Source: Holtermannia corniformis (Eukaryota; Basidiomycota; Tremellomycetes; Holtermanniales). From it: DNA of 64,000 bases. The stretch spans positions 101,508 through 165,507 of the forward strand of contig BCIJ01000037.1 of assembly GCA_001599935.1 (NCBI GenBank). Direction: 5' to 3'. This document shows positions 57,227-64,000 of the stretch, piece by piece (the stretch's first letter is position 1; each line of letters opens with the position of its first letter). The position numbers and the translations under genes are program-made. The notes beneath the pieces are model-generated. The model was not told the DNA's origin and did no database searches. It worked only from the letters and a program-made list of their open reading frames with translations.

Positions 57227-59005
57227 TCATCGCTTGCCTCCTGGGCCAGAGTACGCTCTCGCGTTGCCGTTGCCGTTGCCGTTCAGAGACTGGTGCGGTG
57301 GCCGGTCATACGACCTTGACGAGCCATTGGCGGGCGGGCGCGCAGACTGATAAGGTCCGGGACCAGGCCCGGCACTGAGAGATTGCGCTTTCAGACAGAG
57401 CTCTTGTCGTGATACGACCCGGAACGAACCTTTGGACAGGCGCATAGTAGCCGGGAGCGGCGTTAGGAGGACCCGGTTGATAGCCCGGAGGCGGTCTGAG
57501 AAAAGCACGCCCGTCAGCGCTGTAGCTAGCGCGGGCAAGGGGGCGAGCGGCAGGGCTCGGGAGAGCGCCACGCCGCCGGTGGCGAGATAGCAGAGGTACG
57601 CCAAGTCGCAAGCTGCGGCTAGCGCGGCTCGGGCTCAACGCACGCTACCGAACTCGAGCAATGTTCCAAGCGGACGGCTGAAACAGAGCCGCGGCGCAGG
57701 CCCGCCCCAACGGTCAAAGGACCAGAGCGATCAACAGCATCCCAAGCCGAAAGACCTACCTGGCGTTGTAGCCTTGCTGAGGTGGCGGCGCGTACCCCCA
57801 CTGCGGCTGCGGCTGGTAGCCGTACGGCCCCGGTGCGGGCTGGTACCCTCCGTACGCAGGAGCAGGAGCGGCGTAGCCGTACCCTGGCGGTGGTGGCTGA
57901 TAGCCGTTGTATGGGCCCGGCGCTGGACCCCAAGCTTGAGGTGGTGGTGGTTGGCGTGGACCTCTACAAGTGATGTCAGTGGTAGGCAGTAGTTGCAATA
58001 GGTCGCAGACAAACCGAACGTCAACATTCGACCTGCAATCCTTGATCCGATGCCCTGGCTTGCCGCATTTGAAACAGGCATCCTGCCCGCCGGCTGCCGC
58101 AGCTCCACCCTTGCGCCAATGACCGGGCGCAGGCCCGTTCTTGGTATTCGGGACCAAAGCTGACGCCACCCCCGCTGGTCCGGAACGCTTGCCCGTCGTC
58201 GAGACCTCTACACGGATCTGATTCTCCATGAACCAGCCTTCGTGGTAGCGCTCGACCGCTAGCTTTGCAATCTCTGCCGACTCGAAATCGATAAACGCAA
58301 AGGTGGATTTCAAGTCGAGGTGGCGGATCGGGCCGAGGGCGCTAAAGCATTCGCGCAGGTCTTCGGCAGAGGTGTGGAGCGGGAGACCGCCGACGAAGAT
58401 TTTGGTTGCCTGTCGAGGTCGTTAGTAGGTTGCGAGGCGAGTCGAGGGGTGCAACGTACCGGCTTGTCATCCTTCTTGTCCTTTTTCTCGTCTTGCTTGC
58501 GCTTCTTGGTGGCCGGCTCGTCCTTTTTGCCCTTGGCAGCTGATGTCTCGGCTGTGGCAGGTGAAGCAGCAGCCTCTGGCGTCTTGGCTTTTGTTTTGAC
58601 CACCGTCTTTTTCGCCTCTGCAGGCTTGGTCGCGGCAGCAGCAGCCTTTACCGGTGACCCAGCGCCTGCACCCTCAACGGCAGGTTCAACATCCTCGGCC
58701 TTGCGCTTCTTGCTGCCCTCTGCTACCGGTTCCTCGGCCGGACCGGCGTCATCCGCCGTGCCTTCTTCGGCCGCAGCCTTTAACGCGGCCGCACGAGCCT
58801 TTTTCTTGGCGCGCTGCAGAGCCGATTTACTCTTTGGCTTTTCCTCCTCGGTCGTGCCATCTGTCGCCGTGGTCGTGGCGGGCTCCGCCGCTGCGACTGG
58901 GACTTGTTCCGGGTGCGGCTCGACGTCTGTGATCTCGAGCTTGACGTCGTCTACTGGTGCTGACGCCGGTGCTGTAGCGGCGGGAGCATGTGTAGGGGAA
59001 GACAT
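57227..59005 (-). CDS. RNA-binding protein with RRM, CCHC zinc knuckle and PPPGY-rich tail
   Basis: The start MSSPTHAPAATAPASAPVDD precedes a long Lys/Ala/Glu-rich nuclear-type region (ALQRAKKKARAAALKAAAEE; KKRKQDEKKDKKDDKP). The RRM follows: ATKIFVGGLPLHTSAEDLRE, CFSALGPIRHLDLKSTFAFI, DFESAEIAKLAVERYHEGWF. A retroviral-type zinc knuckle CFKCGKPGHRIKDC comes next. The tail is low-complexity, Pro/Gly/Tyr/Gln-rich (YNGYQPPPPGYGYAAPAPAY; PYGYQPQPQWGYAPPPQQGY), continues after an intron of about 260 nt with RPPPGYQPGPPNAAPGYYAP, and ends NGNGNGNARAYSGPGGKR. It could act in splicing or mRNA export; the family is not pinned down. An earlier in-frame ATG at 59179 would add an unlikely 58 residues. 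The stop was taken at 57227 because the gtaggt after NAR is a good donor and the distal exons keep the same composition. Confidence 0.8.
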
Positions 59006-59551
59006 GGTGATGGTGGCAGTGTCAAAGGCGAATCGTTCACTAGGTTCTAACTTCGAAGTCGCCTGCTCGTCTGTAACCGTCTCTTGCTTTGCTTGGTCTT
59101 GTGCGAGCGCGGGTTCACGCCGTGCGGTCAAAGCGAGCGAGTTGAAGATTTCACGCGTGCCGATCCTCAGACCCCACATAGAGCCATGGTCGGGAGTGAC
59201 TGCAACGCATCAGCGCCTGGATCCCTGCACAACAGAGCGAGTTTTCCCTACCTGGATTGCGATGATGATGGTTGAAGAAGAACAAGGATGTTACGGTGCA
59301 CAACGGGGGTTTCTGCAGTTTGTGAATGACGTGTCAGTGACGTGGACTCTTTCATCGAGTCGTCATCCCTAGACATTGGGTCGAGCGCTGTCTAGACATC
59401 GGGAACGGTCAAACGGGTGTGAAAACAGCATCGCAGCGCTCACAGGATCGACAGCAGAGATAACAGTGTACACGTCTGCGAAAAAACGGGCTCGAGAGCG
59501 GCCCTGGGGAGCGAAAACGGCCAGCAAGCTCAACACCAGCACCGGGGTACA
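59006..59551. promoter_or_regulatory. divergent promoter region of the RRM protein and TSC1
   Basis: 546 nt between opposed start codons; no coding signal or repeat seen. Confidence 0.4.
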
Positions 59552-62431
59552 ATGGCAACGCATTCGGCTCGTCAGTATCGATTGCACTGTGCGAGCCATG
59601 TATTGATCGCTTGTAGATGTGGACAAACTCCGAGCCGCTCTTGAATCTGCAGAGACGCCATCACGACAGGATCTGGCTCCATCGTTCGCAGCGAGCGATG
59701 CCGGCCGAGCTCACGCCGTCGAGTTCTCACACGCCGTCAGGGATCTTGTACCGGCCGGGTCGACGGCGGCGCAGGCAGCTCTCGTGCTCGACGTATTGAG
59801 TCGGCTACCTGCACAAGCTCTAGACGCATGGCACGACTGGCTGCTCGAGGCCTTGCAACGGTCAGACTTGGGTGTCGAGGCTGGTGTGGTACTGGTGCAA
59901 GTCTGGAGCAAGGCCGTGAGCGCACACGCAATCGCACCAGAGCGTATCTTTGAGCTATACCTGGCCGAGGAAACCGCAACGGCATCATGGGAGCCAGTCG
60001 TCAAGGACATTGTTATAGCCTGGGCATTGACCGACTTTACCGTATGTAGCGACGACTCTTGCTCCGCACTCGACGCTGACTACACAGACCTATCTCGACC
60101 TGGCCAATACGCGCTTTATCACCTCGCCCAACCTCCGAGCCCGTCTCCTGATCCTCACCGCCTCAATCTTCTTCATCTCGCCGTACGAGCCATCGTCCGA
60201 CCACACGGAAACGCTCATGGCCCAGCTACCCTCGCACCCGTTCGCCGACACCCTCCTGCGTTCGCTCCTGCTAGATACCTCGAACAAACTGTTCCCGCTC
60301 GCGATCCGCGTCATGCTCATCACCCTGCCGTTCGCACCGGCAATCTACACCCCAAAAGTGCCACTGCTCATGGTCATCCTCGGTCGAGCGCTCTGCTGGC
60401 GCGATCGACCGTTCAAAGACTCTGCTGCGGCCTCACCGCAAGCGGTCGAGAATGTGCAGTCGCCAAGCCATGAAGGGCCCAGTATGCCCAACTTGCCGAC
60501 ACTGACGCCCGGCCCGAACCCCGAGCTAGGTTGGAAAGTCGCAACGTCGGCTCAAGAGCTCGACGTCGAGCTCCCTCCCTCGCTTGCGCCCCAGGAGATT
60601 ACGAGGCTGCTGCTGATTGCAATGCATGGCTGTTGGCCTTCCAACATGCTAGCTTTCATCCGCGATCCTTTACCGTACATCAAAGGCAAGAACGTCGAGA
60701 CCGTGTACGACGTCGAGTGGGAACACGTATGGGAGCCTGGAGTGCTCGCCAAGCGCGCGGCGGTGCGTCCCTACCTCGATTTACAAAGCGCAACGACTGA
60801 CAGCCACAGCCCCTGATCCAAGACTTTCACCTCCACCCCTCTGTGATCCACAACACGTCGGCCACAGAGCTCGTCGACACGAAACGCTGGGACAAGATTG
60901 ACCCTTCGCAACTCGTCGCAACCGCCCAGATGCTAGCCCACACGGGACGGCGGATCGGGCGCACAGCAGCACGCCGAGACGGCTTCATGGCGGGCCTCGA
61001 CGACCTCGCGGCGGATCTCGGGAGCGAGACCCCACAGCCGTCGGGCTATAACACCCCGGCGGCGGAATCGTTACTAGCCGAGAGTACGTTTCTGGCCGGA
61101 CCGAGGGGGGGACAGGGCGGGACTCGATTGAGCACGGGCACAGACGAGCTCTCGCGCCTGAGGAGGGAGAATGAGTTGTTGCGTGTTGAATTGAAGTTTG
61201 TTGGCCGGCAAAAGGCTCAATACCTCCATCGTCTGTCCCTTCCTCGCTTGCAGCTCGTGCGCTGACACGGCTAGATATCGATCGGCTGCACAAAAACTCG
61301 GTGCGCTTCATCAGTGAAGAAGCCGAAGTGCACAGCTTTGTACGTCGCAATCCGCATCGTCAGTGCACCCGCTGACCACGGCAGTACAACCGGCTCAAAG
61401 ACCAGCGGAACCGGATCGCGACCCTGACAGCCGACATGCACGCCATGCGGATCGAAGCGGCCCAAGCGAAAGAAAAGCACACGACGTGGCAAGAGCAGCT
61501 CCGGGTCAAACTCGGCGGATTCCGTGACGAAAAGAAAAACTGGAAAGCCGAAGTCCAAGAGCTCCGCGCCCAGATTGAGGAGTATATCGTGGGTTTCCGT
61601 CGGGGTGGCGGGTGCAGGCTGATGGGCTGTAGACTCGACTGCAGCGCCATGAGGAGGAGCTCGCGCTCGTGAAATCCGAGTGAGTGGTGTGACATTGGTG
61701 GTGGCTGGTGGTTGATGGCTGACGTCGCCAGGCGGTTCTCTCTGCAGAACAAGTTGACGGAAGCGGCGCCCAAGATTCGGCATATCCAAGACTATGAGAC
61801 GCGGATGGAGCAGTTTGTCAAGATGCAGCAGCTTTGGTCAGTTTTTCGCCCTGTTGATCGCGCGGCTTACGCTCGCAGGGATGAGGATGTACGAAAGTAC
61901 AAGGCGACGCAGAAGCAGATGAAGCTGTTGATTGGCAACTGGAAGCAGGTGCGACTGCCGCGGTTTGGAGGGAGCTGATGGAATTCGTTCAGATGGAACT
62001 CATGCTCAGTAGCTGCAACAGGGAGCGTGAGGAACAAGGTCGCGCTATGGGGTACGTCGCTGTCGTGCTAACGCCAACGCTCACGCTGTCAGCGCAATGG
62101 AAGCGCACATCAGCCAGCTCGAACAGAAACTAACGGCGCTCGAGGCTCGGCCTCAGCAGTCGGTTCGGACCCTGCCGGCGCTCGATGAGCCCAAACCGAG
62201 TGCGATCAGCTATTACCAGGCGATTGCGGATCGGGCCCGGCGCGAGGCTGCAGAGAGCGAACGCAGGGTGTTGGATGTGAGTACTTGATTGGTTTGGCCG
62301 GACCGGACTGACGACCGTGTTAGTTGCATGTCGAGTTGGAGGAGCTGAGGGCTGCGCTGAGTGCTGGCACTGGGGTGGCAGGTGCGGACGGTAGAGGGTT
62401 CATTTGGGGCGAGGAAAGCGTTGTACAGTAG
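59552..62431 (+). CDS. TSC1: hamartin homologue (TSC complex subunit 1)
   Basis: The first exon MATHSA (59552-59570) joins across a 46-nt intron to HVDKLRAALESAETPSRQDL. The hamartin domain is helical throughout: STAAQAALVLDVLSRLPAQA, LDAWHDWLLEALQRSDLGVE, LFPLAIRVMLITLPFAPAIY, TPKVPLLMVILGRALCWRDR, and the most telling stretch ITRLLLIAMHGCWPSNMLAF followed by IRDPLPYIKGKNVETVYDVE. The C-terminal half is a long coiled coil: LSRLRRENELLRVELKFVGR, KQMKLLIGNWKQMELMLSSC, MEAHISQLEQKLTALEARPQ, ISYYQAIADRARREAAESER. It ends GRGFIWGEESVVQ with TAG at 62429-62431. With Tsc2, hamartin forms the Rheb-GAP complex that restrains TORC1 at the vacuole/lysosome. Around eight short introns. Confidence 0.9.
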
Positions 62432-62496
62432 ACTGATGTAGCCACTGTTGTCAGCTCGCAAGGTTGGCGCAGTCTCGGGTCATGGCATCCATCCGC

Positions 62497-63683
62497 TCAA
62501 TACTCTACATCCTCATCCCCGTTCTCACCTTGGACCTTTACCGGTTCCTCGGCCGCTGGCAGATCACCATCAACCTCCATCGCTGCCTCGGTCTCGGCCT
62601 CGCGCGGGGCCATGTCGACATCCTGCGCCGCGACCGCGGTCGCTCCAGGCCGGGTCGGGACCTGCCCTCGCAGCTCTTCAAGCCGGGTACCAAGGCTCGC
62701 CATGCGTTCACGGTTCACCTGCGCGGTCGCTTGGACGTTTTGCAGTTCGTCTTCGAGTGCGGTCGCTTCGGACGAGACGAGCGAGTCGACGGTCGCTTTC
62801 TGTTGTGCTAGCTGCGTCTCTTGGTGCGGTAGCAGCACTTTGGGTAGCTGTGCGGTGTCAGTCTGACATGGTGCGGGATGGATCAGACGGCTGACATAGT
62901 ACAACGGTTTCGCAACCCCGATCGCTGGTGGCTGTCGGGGTGGACCTTGGGCGAGTGGGAGTGGCGAAGGGTTAGTGAGGATCTGGACGCCTTCGTGGAT
63001 CAGTGGACCGGGACCGGGAGGTCTAGATGTGTGCAAAAAGTGGACAATATGGCGCAGTGACGCATGACGCGCTTTGATCTGGTCTCCATCAGTACCTCTG
63101 ATAGCGGCTGCAGCCAGACGGACCGCGTTCTGCTTGTGCGAGACCAAGAACTCGTTCGTCTCGGTACTGATCCGGAGCGTCTTGAGCTCGCGTTCGTGCT
63201 CGGCAATCTCTTGGTGCAGCGTCGTCTCGGATCGAATCTTGGCTGCGATCCGGTTCGCCGTCAGCTCGCGCCGCTTGGCCTATGGTCTGTCAGCCAGTCT
63301 CGCTCGCTCGCTCGCTCGCCTGGTCCGACTCACGGCCTCACTCGCGTTCCTCGACCTATCCTCCTTTTTAAACTGCTGAAGAGTGCCGAGGATGTTGCCA
63401 AACAGCCGCTGGCCCCGTTTCTTCTCTTGGTCCTGCAACGCCGTCCGCTGTCGCCTGGACCGGTCAGCCCGGTCTTGGCGCGGATACGATCCCACCCACT
63501 TTGGCACTGGCTCGACCTCTGGCTTTGAGGTTGCCGATGTGATGCTCAATCGTCGATCTGGATGCATCTCTGGCGCCGCCGTGCTCCTCGACGGTGACGG
63601 GTCCTGCTCCATCCGCGTTCTGAGCTCGTCAGCTTGATCCCTGTCGATCGTCACGACACGCACGCTTCAGGTGAGCGTGACAT
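62497..63683 (-). CDS. pinin/SDK/MemA-domain protein (splicing-associated)
   Basis: An 18-20 nt coding first exon (MSRSPEA, ATG at 63681-63683) joins TRMEQDPSPSRSTAAPEMHP after a 44-nt intron with a gctgac branch site. The pinin domain is evident: RRQRTALQDQEKKRGQRLFG, NILGTLQQFKKEDRSRNASE, AKRRELTANRIAAKIRSETT, LHQEIAEHERELKTLRISTE. Later comes HIVHFLHTSRPPGPGP, and the family's PPIYYLPSKLLPEQEE-like segment appears as PLYYLPKVLLPHQETQLAQQ across an intron. The tail is acidic and ends GENGDEDVEY, stop at 62497-62499. Pinin proteins associate with the exon-junction/ASAP-PSAP machinery in nuclear speckles. It is convergent with TSC1, 65 nt apart. A longer upstream frame starting at 63863 exists but is not supported. 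Confidence 0.82.
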
Positions 63684-64000
63684 TGTGCGTTTCCAACGTC
63701 TTGCTGTCCCCGTACGCAATCTACAGACGGTCCAGAGCGTATAGCGACAAAGTAGAGCAGCAGGAGGAGTTTGAGGAGGAGCAAACCCTTCGGTAGCCTT
63801 GCTTGCCCCTTTAGGCTTCTTATGATTTGCCGGCAGAGACCCTAAAGGCTTGATATGCACCATTCGACCCGCACGCGCGTACGCACGCGCGACTGGCCTT
63901 TCACTACAAATATTTGCAAATATCTACAAACGATTAGGAGGTAACTAATACATCAAACATAATCGTAGAGTTGTTCAGCTGCCGGGTTCGCGTCTTCCAC
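63684..64000. other. right edge, no gene seen
   Basis: 317 nt upstream of the pinin-like gene. The last 100 nt turn A+T-rich and contain a 14-bp palindrome ATATTTGCAAATAT at 63910-63923. No coding frame is supported. Confidence 0.4.

Noticed and set aside
59006..59179. Extended N-terminus of the RRM/zinc-knuckle protein starting at 59179
   Set aside because: The added residues are unlike the Ala/Glu/Lys-rich region and the ATG at 59005 has a better composition boundary.
63910..63923. ATATTTGCAAATAT palindrome at the right edge
   Set aside because: Short and in A+T-rich sequence where such palindromes arise easily; no second copy or context.

Overview
The window comes from a nuclear chromosome of a basidiomycete fungus. 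Genes are compact and most are split by several introns of about 42-60 nt. These introns have GTNNGT donors, a CTGAC/CTAAC-type branch site a few bases before the acceptor, and CAG/TAG acceptors. G+C is fairly high and neighbouring genes lie close together on both strands. The protein set (polymerase zeta, INO80 Arp8, hamartin, METTL16, G3BP, pinin-type and GH16 secreted enzymes) is typical of Basidiomycota; the exact class cannot be read from the sequence. Exon structures below were worked out by hand from reading frame, splice signals and remembered family motifs, so individual splice sites are inferences.

Layout. 1-1.5 kb: 3' end of an UNC93-like membrane protein. 2.4-3.7 kb: secreted GH16 beta-glucanase (minus). 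5.4-6.4 kb: TMA20/MCTS1 translation factor. 6.7-15.7 kb: accessory block with a Zn2Cys6 regulator, an ACS-family (pantothenate-permease-like) transporter, an HpcH/HpaI aldolase and an isocitrate-lyase-like protein. Two matching GGCGG-N6-CCGCC palindromes lie in the promoters of the last three genes, which suggests a small regulated catabolic cluster. The lyase copy has an altered active-site motif and an in-frame stop. 16.2-22.6 kb: REV3. 22.7-24.6 kb: unknown coiled-coil protein. 24.8-25.7 kb: CTR copper transporter. 26.0-27.3 kb: ETF beta. 28.2-31.6 kb: unknown proline-rich coiled-coil protein. 31.8-38.6 kb: head-to-head GIN4/HSL1-type kinase and a PH-domain protein. 38.7-40.3 kb: METTL16. 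40.4-43.8 kb: RPN12, split by an exceptional 2.2 kb intron.

44.4-46.8 kb: G3BP/Bre5 homologue. 46.9-48.1 kb: a head-to-head pair of small SANT-like paralogues. 48.3-49.7 kb: MAT2B/RmlD-like reductase. 49.9-50.0 kb: a 100-N scaffold gap flanked by an identical 79-nt sequence, which is an assembly overlap. 50.1-51.0 kb: mitochondrial bL9m. 51.2-54.4 kb: RCF1-type HIG1 protein and NOP2 in tandem, only 12 nt apart. 54.6-57.1 kb: ARP8. 57.2-59.0 kb: RRM/zinc-knuckle protein. 59.6-62.4 kb: TSC1/hamartin. 62.5-63.7 kb: pinin-like protein.

Apart from the transporter/aldolase/lyase block, the genes are mostly housekeeping and do not form one pathway. They do share bidirectional promoters repeatedly (transporter/aldolase, kinase/PH protein, RPN12/G3BP, SANT pair, NOP2/ARP8, RRM protein/TSC1).
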